Source: Diphasiastrum complanatum
Taxonomy: Eukaryota; Streptophyta; Lycopodiopsida; Lycopodiales; Lycopodiaceae
Direction of reading: 5' to 3'
DNA: 64,000 nt
Assembly (NCBI GenBank): GCA_029204225.1
Contig: CM055094.1
Coordinates: 28,070,107 to 28,134,106 of the forward strand
This document shows, in pieces, positions 1-11,410 of the stretch. The first letter of the stretch is position 1. Every line of letters begins with the position of its first letter. The notes under the pieces are model-generated. The model was not told the origin of the DNA. It saw only the letters and a program-made list of their open reading frames with translations, and ran no database searches. Position numbers and translations under genes: made by a program.

Positions 1-1083
1 AATAAAAGTCTAAATTAAGCGCAATGCTGATAAGCAATAAGCGCACTAGCAATCTCTAATCAACTCTAAAGAAGTGAGCTAGAATGCTCAAGAGTGTCCA
101 AGCTCGCAGGCTTGAGAGAACGCTAACTATTCAATACTTGATGATTGATCTTCATGCCTAAGATGTAGGAATATGAACAACTATTTATGCTAAGCAATTA
201 GGTCACCAAATGCGTCATCCAGTTGGCTGTGATGTCTGACATCCATCCAGTTAGGACTTCTCATAAATTATTTGTTGATGAATTAATGCAAGTCGGTGGC
301 TTTGGTCATAAACAGTCTGTGCAGATTTAAACGTAAACTGTAACTCTGCAAAAATGAATGTAAACTGTCATGCGAAGGTCTTCGCCAACGTCATTTCCTT
401 ATCATTTGAGGCATCTGGCATTTTGTGAGAAAGCCGAAGTGAGAGAAAATCCAAAATGACAAAAATCCCAAAAATGCCGACATTGTGAGCTGTTTTGAGT
501 AGTTATGCAGACTGTGTAAAAACACAAAGAAATCTGCAGGTCTGGATAAAAAATTGGACGAAGATTAAAATGTCGATTAGTCAATCAGTAGGAGAATAAT
601 TCAACATTAAATTCATCATTCTAACTTTGAATCAGTCACACATTTCATAGTGTTTTTGTGTGAAGGACAAAATGGTCTATTGGGTTATTGTGAAAGATTA
701 AAAAGTTATGGCATTGGTAGCTCCATGCAAAAAATACATAGGTTAGAGAATATGTGAAATGATTTGCTTACTGACTAAAAAGAAAAAGAGACTTTGTTAT
801 TGCAAACAAGAAAAGATAATGAAATCTTAAATTTAGATAATTCTCATTTGCAGAATCTGATATTGAATCTTAATCAAGAAAATGATCATATGAAACTAGT
901 TATAAAAACATTGTGTACCTCGAATTATCATATAAATGAGGAAATACCAATATTGGATTATAAACTACAAAGTAATAAGCGAAAAATAGTTGTGTCAAAA
1001 GGCATTAATGAACTTTCATCAAATGGGGGTTATCGAATTTTTTTTTTTTTTTTTTTGCTTTCAAGATATTGTTTGTAAATATT
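1..1083. other. AT-rich non-coding flank
   Basis: No gene, RNA gene or mobile-element domain is recognisable here. A 94-codon open frame at 794-1078 (+) is Asn/Leu/Lys-rich, looks coiled-coil-like and ends in a T-run (1039-1056). It has no family signature and may be chance. Confidence 0.4.
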
Positions 1084-1200
1084 TGTGTCTTTCAAATTCA
1101 TTTGTGTGCCATTGATTGTAATTTGTTTTTCGAAATTCTATTTTCATTTTGCACGGTTACAAATGAATGGCAGTCCACACAAATGAAATTGAAAGACACA
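1084..1200. repeat. Short imperfect inverted repeat
   Basis: An arm of about 40 bases around 1084-1124 (TGTCTTTCAAATTCATTTG...) is repeated in reverse complement at about 1157-1198, with a few mismatches and a 5-base indel. The spacer is about 33 bases. It could be a small foldback or MITE remnant; no flanking target duplication was confirmed. Confidence 0.5.
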
Positions 1201-1711
1201 TATATTTTGACGTTGTCTTTGGATTTAGTTTCAGTTTTATATTTGTCTTTGTCTTCAAGGGATACAAAGGACCCAAGCTAGAAGCCAATATTACCGATTC
1301 CTCTAAAAAAATGTCCATATTTGCACACTCCATGGGGAGGTAAGGATCATAGAGAAATTGATATACCTTCATATTTTATTTGCTTGGAATACTAAGCCAG
1401 AGTCATCATCCGGACAAGCAATAGCTCGATTAGAGGAAGTTCTTTCCAAAGCAGGTCTTCAGAAGGGACATGTTAAAATACCAAAGGATGAAAAGCTTTC
1501 AGGCAAAACGGGAAACATTCCTTGGCAAACCAAGCATCATGGAGAAATCACATTGGCAAGCAAGAACAACATTTCATCAAAATACACAACTGGGTGGAAC
1601 ATCTTCAAAAAATAGTTACATCATACAACTATTTCAATGGTTCTACATACATGCTCAGATTTGATACACAACTAGATCCACAAATTATTAAAAATTCAAA
1701 AAGGCATGCAA
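1201..1711. other. Unassigned stretch with a small open frame
   Basis: An 85-codon open frame (1358-1615, +) contains a hydrophilic Lys/Ser-rich segment without a recognisable domain. There is no splice or promoter context that would support a gene. It is most likely a fragment of an unidentified element. Confidence 0.3.
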
Positions 1712-2084
1712 ATTCATTTATTCACCAACTTGACATTTAGGCCTGCGACATTAAAAGTTCCACAAAAAGGCCTAAAGTCCTTTTATTGGCTTTCTAATTA
1801 TCAAATAACTATGTGATCATCGGGTTGGACTTACACACGCAGGGTGCCAAATCCCTCTCACTTATTGACTAGGGTTGGGGTTGTCTCGGGATCCAGAAAC
1901 TTTCCAACAGTCCAGGTAACCCCAATCCTAGTCAATAAGTGAGAGGGATTTGGCACCCTGCGTGTGTAAGTCCGACCCGATGAGCACATAGTTATTTAAT
2001 AATTAGAAAGCCAATAAAAGGACTTTAGGCCTTTTTGCGACTTTTAATGTCGCAGGCCTAAATGTCAAGTTAGTGAATAAATTT
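1712..2084. repeat. Foldback (MITE-like) element, ~170-bp inverted arms
   Basis: The left arm 1712-1882 and right arm 1917-2084 are nearly perfect reverse complements with only scattered substitutions and short indels. They are separated by a 34-base loop (1883-1916). The outer ends read TTCACCAACTTGACATTTAG on the left and its complement near 2061-2077 on the right. It has no coding capacity. A transcript would fold into a long hairpin, a typical source of small RNAs. I did not find a clear target-site duplication, so superfamily assignment is open. Confidence 0.85.
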
Positions 2085-2413
2085 GGGTCTCCCACCAAAA
2101 TTGGTTCAAATTCAAATTCAAATTGGTTCCTTCCAATTACTGAATGGGTTCCCACTCTTTTTTAAGTTTGAATAGTTAGGGAGGTAGAAATGGGCCAATA
2201 GGATTTTGAGGCTAGGGCCCTCGTCTCCACTATAATTAGGGGAAAACTCGAGTTGCTCCTCATGTTCAGATCTTCATTTCAATATAAGCAGATTGGCTCT
2301 CGTATGGCATGGACTTGTGAATGTGCTTGCTCTCTATCTCTTTTCCACCTTCTCTCATGCTTTTGTTGTATTCGCTAATTGTTGGATCTGAATATTTTGG
2401 GATTGTATGTTCT

Positions 2414-2587
<174 letters not shown>

Positions 2588-2797
2588 CAAGCATCTATCT
2601 CATTGTGGATCATATGGTTAATGGATGTAGTGTTAATGCTTAGGGTTAATGGATGTTAGAGTTAGATGTGGGTCTTATAAACATGCTGAATTCTGAGATA
2701 TGCTATCGCTCTCATGGGAACGAACCAACGCATGACAACTAACTTCATCTCCTTGATGCTTGAGTGCTTGGATCTTGGGTTGAGAATAGGCTAGGAA

Positions 2798-3115
2798 ATA
2801 AAGCCGCTACACTCTTCTATTTTGTATGCTCTGAAATCCAGTAGCGCAATGATGCGAGACCCACCTTATAATTTTGCAGTTCGGAGCCCGTCTCGTGTCT
2901 TTCCGATATCAGCTCTCGATATCACCATCACGAGGTGGAATCTCATTGCATTGGAAGCCCTCTATACTGCATATAAGGACTTCCAACAAACTAAGCTATT
3001 TGAAGACTTGATGTTGTGCTCAATTCATGGAAAGAGGATAACTCTCATGCCATAGGACATGCACCTCTTGATGAGGTTCCGTAACACATATGATCAAGTG
3101 TTCCAATCTTGATTC
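2798..3115 (+). pseudogene. Decayed histone H3 variant, CENH3-like
   Basis: The conceptual product aligns with the H3 histone fold. A stretch with I....KS...MMR..PY...VR (about 2807-2890) matches the alpha-N segment (I....KS...LIR..PF...VR). It is followed by TRW..IAL.AL..A..DF...LFEDLMLC, SIHGKRITLMP, then TAG in place of the lysine codon and D(M)H(L).R as in the last helix. RW, DF, ML and TLM are CENH3-type rather than canonical H3 residues, whereas MP-stop-D is more like canonical H3. A six-residue insertion lies before the alpha-1 helix. No introns are present. The stop at 3053-3055 and lack of a good N-terminal tail argue for a pseudogene or a captured fragment. Identification rests on motif matching only. 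Confidence 0.6.
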
Positions 3116-3133
3116 ACCATAAGGCCAACACTC

Positions 3134-3457
3134 ATGGAAAGGGGGCCGGTTCCTCCCAGAAAAAAGAGGAAGCAGTCGAAGCCAAAGAGGGCAAGCAAAG
3201 ATGTGAGATCACCTAACAATTCGCCTAGTCCTCCTCTTAGGAAGGATTTTGCTTCCACGTCGTTCCATGCCCGTCTGGAAAGCCCCATGATCACATTAGA
3301 TTATGCCAGCTCGAGTCCTCCAATTTCAAAAGCGAAGGATCTCAATGCTTTTGTAGATAAAATTGTTGCTGAGGAGGAGATTGAGTCCAGTGTGGAGAAG
3401 TTTTACAAAGAACTACTTGTCCAATTCCCCGTCGATACCAAGGACTCATTTTAGATG
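3134..3457 (+). other. Basic 106-codon open frame, unrecognised
   Basis: This frame is in phase with the histone-like stretch upstream, separated from it by a TAG and a TGA. It begins with a Lys/Arg cluster (PRKKRKQSKPKRASK) resembling a nuclear localisation signal, followed by Ser/Pro-rich sequence and an acidic C-terminal half. It could be the N-terminal region of the Ulp1-like sequence that follows, or a linker in a decayed composite gene. No family is recognised. Confidence 0.25.
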
Positions 3458-3474
3458 AGATTAATTATAAAAAC

Positions 3475-4440
3475 TTTATAAATCCTCGACATTGTAATGA
3501 GTTTATAGATAAGACCTTTGACATCTCGGACCCAGTCGTTGAGACTGGAATAATGTATTTTGTACATAAATGTATATATGGCATCACAAAAGTTTGAATT
3601 TATTTTTCTTTATTTTGGGCATTCACTGGATATCGAAACTAGTAAAAAATTTGTCAAGACGTTACGGGTGGAGGCAAATGTCTTCATCCTTCCATACCTA
3701 TAAAATGTAAGTTGCTCGCATTTATTTTAGAATTTTCTTTTGTTATTTTGTTACATTTTTGGTGACTCATTGGTCTTTATTTGTTGGCAATAAACATTGG
3801 AGCGTCCATATAATTTCTTTCAAAGTGGACTCAACTGAAAGCTACAAACCTGTGTGCATGAAAATTATTTCCTTGAATGCCACCCACTTACATGTGGACT
3901 CCATGTACAAGAGGATGGTGGAGGTACTTCCCAGGCCCGTTGGGACAAACATAAACAATGATATGGAAATTGTTGATGCAAAGTTTTGGAGATCTTTTTA
4001 CTCCTCTTTTCAACTACAAGTTATCATGCAGTTAAGACTTTTATTGCCCTCTAATAAATTAAAAATTATACTTTGTCATATTTTAGTCCTCCTAGCAAGA
4101 CAATGCATTCAATTGCCGATGGTTTTGCATTCATAATATAAAATCATTTTTGGAGTGGTACACGACACAATCGTCCGATCCTGACATACGTGAGGAAACT
4201 TCCATTTATCTCAAGTATTTTGCTATTATTTTAATGGATTAGTTTCAAGATATTGTTTACCAAGATGATCAGTTAATTCAAGAATTTTTTTTACAGTTCC
4301 GATGTCATGAAATATTGATGAACTGTATGTACGAGTTCCGACAGGAGATGCTGCAGATTCTATTATCACACGCAAGGACCCACCCAACTCAAAAGAAGAA
4401 GAAAGCGATGAAGGTTTCTCTATAGAGAACACCGCTCCTC
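3475..4440 (+). pseudogene. Decayed Ulp1/SENP-type (C48) cysteine protease
   Basis: Pieces of a SUMO/ubiquitin-like protease core occur in order: EANVFILPYL near 3670-3700, then KHWSVHIISF near 3785-3820 with the catalytic His-Trp, then KPVCMKIISLN near 3846-3880 where the usual catalytic Asp of the (H/M)DS motif is absent. QDNAFNC follows at 4096-4116, with the oxyanion Gln and catalytic Cys kept, continuing as CIHNIKSFLEWYT. FRCHEILMNCMYEFRQEM near 4296-4350 comes after an ACAG acceptor-like site. The pieces lie in different frames and are interrupted by possible introns and stops. Ulp1-like domains are often carried by plant MULE and CACTA transposons, so this may be transposon cargo. Confidence 0.6.
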
Positions 4441-4444
4441 CCAC

Positions 4445-6604
4445 CTTGTTGGAAATGTAAAGATGTGTAAATAGATATGTAATGATTTGCTTATAGAAAG
4501 TTCACTTACAATTAAAAGTCACCACATTGGATGATGCATAGAAGATATAGATATAATAGAAAAATGCACACAAAGGGCTATTAGTGAAAAGCCGCATATA
4601 TTTTATTGATTTTGTGAACCATGTACATTCTGGAAAATATTTAATACTAAGTATTCAAGACAATCTTGAATAAATTTGAGACATTGCCTTCTGTCTTTTT
4701 TTGAAAGCTTGTGATTGAAAGTTTTGAAATTTGATTCGGGTAGAAAACTATTTTGAACTTGCATATCAAAACATTATGATACAATTTATGAGAGTATAAC
4801 CAAAGAGTATGAAAATGTCATTTAATAGATGCAAACAAGCTATAACATATCTATATCGCGATTTTACAGATGCTGAATAAACATCATATCTTAGTGCTAG
4901 TATTTATGATTTGTTGCTTGTTTGTCATTCCAAGATTTATGCAATTTCAACAACTTCTATGCTTGTCTTTAAATCCTCGAACTGTAGACAGTTCTCTTGT
5001 CTTGGTCTTACCTGTCAAAGCAACATGTCAGGCCATATTGAAAAGCAAAATTATAACATTGTAGAGAAGATTCACATATATGTACCAATCTCTCATTGAC
5101 TTGAAAATAAAAGCATTCTGGGATACTATATTGCAGTAACGTAAGCTCTGATCGAATGTGATTCAATGTCCAATCTCCTTCCACCTCCATTGTTGTAATA
5201 ATAGCATCATTTTGCTTCACCTAGATTTTTGTTTGATCTTGATGATTCAATGTCATATCTTGGTCTAATGCTTTCCATTCATTGTTAATTTTAGACCATC
5301 TTCTATAATAAAATATTAAAGAGAGCATTTTTTTTTCTCTATATGGTATCTAAATTTCATTGATGATTTAACTATGCACTTGATGTTGCCATTACTAATT
5401 TTATCCCATTGATCATCTGGGTCTGATAACATGTCATCCATCAAATCACTAGAAATGAACATTCTTGTTGTTCTTCAAACATTACAATAAGCAAAAAAAT
5501 CTATAGATATTGCAAAAGGCAAAAACCAATGCAATCTATTGATTTTGGAACCAGTGTTGTATTTTATGCAGTTCTGAATGTCCATAAAAAATCGTGATCG
5601 AAGCTCTCTGCTATGGTAGAATCTAGAGGAATCCATTCTTCACGTGAAAAAGAGGGTAGCGATATTGCCGCCAATCTTCCAATTGAATTTTTCAAGGATG
5701 GTATGTAAGATAAATCATAGAAGAAAATACAAGAATCCAAAAGTGATATCAATGAACGGCTTTTATATTGGAGAAGACCAATATAAGAATGAATAATATC
5801 TATGATGCCAGCAAGAAATTGTATTGGTTGCCATTCAATAATGTTTGATGGGTACAAATCTGCAAAAAAAAAAACAAAAACAAAAACATATATCAAGACA
5901 TGTCACATTACTCCCATACAGATCTGAGTAATGAAATGTAGAAAGTTCAAGGTCAAATTTTTTCCATAACTTACAATTGCATTTGAGTCTATCATTCGAA
6001 CTTTCGCCATCCACTCTAATTTCCTTATGCATGTACACATGCTAAAACCAAGACCTTCAAAATGGACCAAATGAAACCTTGAAGTCTAGAATTCTACCTT
6101 TCCAAAAGCTCCTAAAATCCATGTTTGATTTTATTTTTTTTACGAAAAGCACCTTTTGATGAGTGGTGTATTAACACCCAATGAAATTTTCTATACACAC
6201 ATGGTATCCAAGAGCCATCAGAGTCTGTACATTCATGCAACTCTAATATACTCTGCATTCTTCAATGATTGTATAATGTGTGAATGATTATTGTTGTTTC
6301 CACTTTTGAGAGTGAATCGTATACTCCTTATTCTTCTTGTGTCTTATTGATTGAGTCAAAGTGCAGAGATGACAGTTGTCCTTGACACCTACGTAATTCT
6401 GTAACCATGGTTGTCTAAGACACCTTTGAAATCTGTCCCATTCTAGACATGACATTGGCTTGCCTATTCTCCTTGGCCACAAGGACTCCTTGTAGGATTT
6501 CCAGTGTAGGAAGGTGTTAGAACTCATGTGTGTTTGTAGTAACAAGTTTGTTTACGGTCTCAATTTTGTAGTCATATGTCAACTTGTATAATATGGCTAT
6601 GTGG
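4445..6604. other. AT-rich stretch without a recognised gene
   Basis: Mostly AT-rich. One possible minus-strand exon lies at about 5564-5860. It is preceded on that strand by a pyrimidine tract and TTTTTGCAG and keeps about 95 open codons (for example SFSREEWIPLDST), but I cannot assign it to a family. A second open frame at 6288-6545 (-) is equally unassigned. Confidence 0.3.
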
Positions 6605-7251
6605 GGGCTAGAATTTGTTGAGCCAGGGAGAGAGAATCTTGTTTGCAAGCTCAACAAAGCTATTTATGGATTGAAGCAAGCGCCACGAGCATGGTATTCT
6701 TGCATTGATGAACACTTCTAGCGAAAGGGAATGGTAAACAATGATGCTGATCCTAATCTTTACATTCTTAGACAAAACTAAAATATAGTGGTCATTCTTC
6801 TCTATGTCGATGATTTGATTATCACAGGGAGTAAATGAGTTTAGTTGATGAAATCAAATCATATCTTTCCAATACCTTTGACGTGAGCGATTTAGGGTTG
6901 ATGCATTATTGTCTTGATATTGAAGTTTGGCAAAAGGAAGACAATGTTCTTCTTACGCAAAGCAAGTATGCACATGATCTATTGTATAAGTTCAATATGC
7001 AGGATTGTAAGTCACTAAGTACTCCAATGGAGGCTAATACCAAACTTTTTGCATTCGATGAAGCTGAGAAAGTTGATGCATACTTATATAGGCAGTCAGT
7101 GGACAGTTTAATTTATTTGACACACACACGTCCTGATATTGCCTATGCGGTGAGATATGTTCGAGGCACGTTAAGCTTTGGCTTGAAGTATGATCGATTT
7201 GAAGCACTTATGTTGGTAGGCTATACAGATGCTAAGACTATTCCAATTTAG
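6605..7251 (+). pseudogene. Ty1/copia reverse transcriptase fragment
   Basis: The RVT_2 signatures [16 protein letters not shown] and VILLYVDDLIITG (the catalytic YVDD) are present, followed by DLGLMHYCLDIEV, STPMEANTKL, the LYRQSVDSLIYLTHTRPDIAYAV block and KY...GYTDA. In-frame stops occur near 6718, 6778 and 6837. About 40 codons are deleted between the RPDIAYAV block and RYVRGTL. Gag, integrase and LTRs are absent, so this is a dead internal fragment. Confidence 0.9.
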
Positions 7252-7357
7252 TCCAATCCTATGCCATCCAAGAGAACCTTCTATTGGAACCTCAACGGCA
7301 ACTATCCACACTTTGATTGTCACGACATGCAATCACCGATTCCAAACAAGCAAAAGC

Positions 7358-7407
<50 letters not shown>
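7358..7407. repeat. (CA)25 microsatellite
   Basis: Uninterrupted CA run of 50 bases immediately downstream of the copia reverse transcriptase fragment. Confidence 0.97.
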
Positions 7408-7408
<1 letters not shown>

Positions 7409-7861
7409 GAAAGGAGGATCAAAGAACACCAAAGCTTGATGTTACAACTCACTATTCTCATTCCAAAAATGATGATAAGTACAATGGAAAATTTTGGGTC
7501 ACCAAAGGACCGTAATAAATTCGAAACTTATCTACTTAACTACACCACTAACTTTTATGGTTTTTCTTAATAATGAGTTGGTCAGTGCACAAGGGTTACA
7601 CCGGCCTCTGTACAAGACTCATAATTCACCGACACGGGCCATCGGTGGTAGCATGTTGTCAAGAAGAACAGGGCTTCTACCTCCTCCTTCCAAGTCATTT
7701 GTAGCACGGGGAGTGGGCTCGATCCTAGGAGTCGTGGAGATGCTTGCCAAACCAAAAGAGTTCAAATCTACTTCTACTTACAAGCCAAATACCATAAAAA
7801 CAGAACCAAGACAATATAGCATCACTCTACTTCCTTTCTCCTTTTCCCTCTCTCACACATT

Positions 7862-7865
<4 letters not shown>

Positions 7866-7959
<94 letters not shown>
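7866..7959. repeat. (CT)47 microsatellite
   Basis: Uninterrupted CT run of about 94 bases, preceded by further pyrimidine-rich sequence. Confidence 0.97.
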
Positions 7960-7960
<1 letters not shown>

Positions 7961-8169
7961 ATCTATCTCCTAACCAAGGCTCCACGCCCTCCTATTCTCT
8001 CTACAAACTCTACTAATATTAGAAAACCTTGAAATATTAAGCACATATGCTAAAAAGGGGCTAAAATAGCAAGAACTTAGAAATAAAATGCATTCAACAC
8101 AAAGTCACGCTAATATTAGTCAAACACCAAAGTTAGCACACATGGATCCAAAATAACAACACTTAGCTC

Positions 8170-9640
8170 TCTTGCATTAAGGATGGAAATTACATACAAG
8201 GTTGTACTAAATACACCTCTTTATCTAGCACTCCATTAAGAAAAGCAACTTTAACGTCCATTTGCTGGATCTTTCAACCATAGAAAGCAAAAATAGCAAT
8301 GATAGAACGTATAGTTACCATCTTAGCTATGGGTGCGAATGTTTTCTCAAAATCAATACCTTCCTGCTGCTCAAATCCTCTCACAACCAACCGTGCTTTG
8401 TACTTGTTGAGTTGCCCATCTGTTCCATATTTGATCTTATAAATCCATTTGCAAGTGATAGGCGTCTTACCATCAGGTAGCTCAACCAAGTTCCGTGTCC
8501 TATTTTTCGATATGGCCTCCATTTCTGTTTCCATAGCTGCATGCCACTCCTTGTGCTCCTTTGCTTCATCAAACATTTTTGGCTCTTCTGCTTTGAGTAC
8601 GGAACCCATTAGGGCTAGACTCATCTCTAACCTTGCAAGACGTTTCCGATTTTTGCTTGACCTTCTAAGCTCTCCCTGCTAGCTAGATTCGGGAGTACCC
8701 CCCTTCTTAGCATCACTTGTGACTTAGGTACTCCCTTAAGGATTTCAACATCAAACTTACATTTGTCCATTGGATTTTCCACATCAAAATCCACTTCCTT
8801 TTTGACCTGTACTTTCGCTCCCTCATCAAAAGGTTCAGTGATGACTTTAGATTGTTCACCTTGACCCATCTTGTCAAATGTAGCATCCCTAGAAATCACA
8901 AGCTTCTGTGCATTTGTGTCATACGACCTGTATTCCTTGGCCTTTCTCATCATATCCAAGTAAATTACACTTCACAACTTTTGCATCCAATTTCCTTCAT
9001 TTCTCATTAGGCATATGAGCATAAGCATCACAACCAAATACTCTCAAATGAGAAATATTAGGTTTCTTTCTAGTAAAAGTTTCATGAGGTATCTTACCTT
9101 CCACGGATTTCATAGGACATAGATTCAGGATGTGCGTAGCTGTGCTGCAAGCTTCTCCCCAAAAGTGTTTGGCAGACACTTGCTTTTGAGCATTGCCCTT
9201 GCCATCTCAACAATGGATCTATTCTTTTGCTCTGCAACTCCGTTTTGCTGTGGTGAATAAGGTGTTGTAGTCTGTCTCTTGATCTCTTGATCTTTGCAAA
9301 AATCAATAAATTCTGTCAAAAAATATTCACCACCTTTATCAGATCTCAAAGTCTTGATGCAACATCTTGTTTGCTTTTCAACTAATGTCTTGAATTCCCT
9401 GAACTTAGCAAAAGCATATGACTTATTGCTTATGAAATAAATCCAAATGCATCTGCTATAATCATCAATGAAGGCAATAAAGTAATAGCAACCATGAAGA
9501 GATCTAGTTTGCATTGGTCCACATAAATGAATGTGGACAGGATCTAGGATGCCAGTGGCTCTCCTTGCTCCACTTTTGGGAAATCTCTCCCTGTGTTGTT
9601 TTCCCAAGATGCTTTTTTGAGCATTTTTTTGAAAAATAGA
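8170..9640 (-). pseudogene. Ty1/copia fragment: integrase to early reverse transcriptase
   Basis: Reading from 9640 downward, the integrase core shows HIHLCGPMQTRS (the first catalytic Asp of the usual HSDLCGPM is His), IDDYSR, TLRSDKGGEY (second Asp) and PQQNGVAEQKNRS (Glu). Next come ILNLCPMKSVEGKIPHE and LRVFGCDAYAHMP, the acidic linker, and the start of RVT_2 (CKWIYKIKYG, NKYKARLVVRGFEQQ, DFEKTFAPIAKM, QMDVKVAFLNG). Frame changes occur near 9120, 8980 and 8626 and a stop near 8276. The copy ends near 8170, before the YVDD motif. Gag, protease and LTRs are missing. Confidence 0.92.
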
Positions 9641-10376
9641 ATCTAAAACGAGGCGCGGGGGAAGCGGAAAGCTCAAGTGTTGGGTCCGTAGGTTGGCCTC
9701 GGTATAATTTTTGAGTGTACAATCTTGGTTGAGATATGGGTGAAAATCTAGATTTCAATTTCATCCAATTGTTCAAGCTAGTGAAGATTGGTGGAAAATT
9801 AGGACATAGATTAGCATCAAAACTTATAAATCCAATCCAACTCTTAGAGTTAGAGTCTTTGCATTTGAGTGATTCCAATAGGGGTTTTTGGATTTGATTT
9901 TTGTGTGTTTGACACACTTACTAGGTAGATATTGAGAGAGGTTTCAATCCTAGTCGATTGTTTTCCCCTCACAATCTAGCCATTTGGACACGAGATAAAC
10001 ATAAAATACGGGGGGGAACAATTGGCAAGGAATTTTCAAGAAAGTTATCATCCACTATTTACATTAAGAAATACAAAAGCCTCCTAAAACAAGATCATGC
10101 ATTGAAAGCTTCAGCTAGCATCAAGTCTAATTTGTGGCTATAAGAGTTCTTGTCAAACAAAGGAGAATGCAATGTGGCAAAAAGAAGCTAGGCCAAACAC
10201 TACTATAGAGGAAAATCAAACGTTATATAAGAAAAGCAAGAATAAGCTCAATTCACCACATATAAAAACAAACCAATTTGGCATATCTTCTACAATTAGT
10301 ACTCCTAGTCAAGTTCTAGACAATCGAACGAATAAAGTCAAAATTCACATTAGAAAACAATGGGAAAAATTGCTGG

Positions 10377-10445
<69 letters not shown>

Positions 10446-10954
10446 CATTCTTTAGAAAAAAATATATTTATATGCATCCAACTCACTTGCATCAACCTCC
10501 AACTCCTCCCCATCCCATGCATTAGGGCTTGACAAAAGTGCATGCACTTTTATCCACCCCAATGGCTTGAAAACCTGTTATGCATGCAATGCATCACAAG
10601 AAGTCTTGGGGTGACCAAAACTCGGGAAAGCATCTCTTAAGTAACAAGGTTACAAAGTTTCTAAGACCTTCCTTTTAGATTGACTCCCTAGACCATAATG
10701 AACAACACATGCATAAGAGCTTTCAAGTGCCTTGCAAGGCCTCAAAAAACCAAGGGAATCGAATGTTAAGTGCACAATAAAACACTCATTGAGGACTTGT
10801 GCAGTGTCGCGAAAAGTTCGACTCATTCTAACTTACCGTCGCGACTATTTTGCATGCATGTCTACCCTAAAAGTCCCATCTAATAAAATATAAGGAAATC
10901 AAGGGTCCAAACGAACAAAGAAAACCCTTTTTGATGAAGAAAGCCTAATCCACA
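9641..10954. other. GCN1 upstream region, no other gene seen
   Basis: No domain is recognisable between the copia relic and the GCN1 leader apart from a CT microsatellite. The segment probably contains the GCN1 promoter, but I cannot point to a confident TATA box. Confidence 0.4.
10378..10443. repeat. (CT)33 microsatellite
   Basis: Uninterrupted CT run of about 66 bases, some 600 bases upstream of the GCN1 start codon. Confidence 0.97.
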
Positions 10955-11055
10955 CTCCTCTTCCTCCTCCTCCTCCTTTCCTTCCTTAGGATTTAGGGTT
11001 TGGCAGGAAGGTTGTCGATCAGGCTGGCGGGCGAGCAAGCAAGGTAGCTGCAGCT
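10955..11055 (+). promoter_or_regulatory. Probable GCN1 5' leader with pyrimidine tract and telo-box
   Basis: A pyrimidine-rich CTTCCTCCTCC stretch (about 10960-10988) is followed by TTTAGGGTTT (10992-11001). That is the reverse of the plant telo-box AAACCCTAAA, which is enriched near transcription starts of translation-related genes. The transition to GC-richer sequence and the short distance to the ATG at 11056 suggest the 5' UTR. The transcription start itself is inferred. Confidence 0.5.
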
Positions 11056-11173
11056 ATGACAGATTATCCCGACGCCGCTTGGGAAGCGGCAATGCGAGCA
11101 ACCTGGTCAGGATCCACCAAGCAGCGCATTGCTGCACTTAGAGGAAGTATTGCATCGCTTTTGGACACTCCAG
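11056..11173 (+). CDS. GCN1: GCN1 exon 1 (N-terminus)
   Basis: The first exon starts at an ATG after the telo-box leader and encodes about 39 residues (MTDYPDAAWEAAMRATWSGS, then a TKQRIAALRGSIASLL helix). The SxSTKxRixxLR pattern matches the N-terminus of plant GCN1/ILITYHIA. It ends in phase 1 at CCAG|GTGTGG. Joined to 35248 the frame continues as G-ISISEHVPDL without a stop. The other nearby acceptor (35193) would give an immediate stop, which fixes the splice choice. GCN1 is a cytosolic, ribosome-bound HEAT-repeat scaffold that helps uncharged tRNA activate the eIF2-alpha kinase GCN2. Confidence 0.75.
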
Positions 11174-11259
11174 GTGTGGAAATCCTTCTGCAATGCTTGT
11201 TTGTTTTGCTGCGAGAATGGCTTATCTTACTTCGCAATAGATTTTCCATGTGATTTGGA

Positions 11260-11410
11260 CACCTGCCTTCGAGAATTCAGTTGCTGTATAAATAGCTCAC
11301 TATAAATTTTGCATGTAATTTCCCATTATGATGCGCACCTGCCTTTGAGAATTCAGTATCATTATTGTATTGATTCCTCATTATGACGCACCTGCCTTCT
11401 AGAATTCAGT
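11260..11410 (+). repeat. Three spaced copies of a 22-base motif
   Basis: The motif CACCTGCCTTYGAGAATTCA occurs at about 11260, 11336 and 11389, with a partly shared CATTATGAYGC prefix in the last two copies. Spacings are about 76 and 53 bases. It lies just inside intron 1, 90 bases after the exon 1 donor. Function unknown. Confidence 0.7.

Larger units (their letters stand above)
7252..8169. other. Stretch with two microsatellites, no recognised gene
   Basis: Between and around the (CA)n and (CT)n tracts I see no domain. A 155-codon frame (7494-7961, +) is mostly driven by the (CT)n tract and lacks any family signature. Confidence 0.4.

Noticed and set aside
5564-5896. A host gene exon on the minus strand
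   Set aside because: Splice-like flanks and about 95 open codons, but no recognisable family; left as a remark only.
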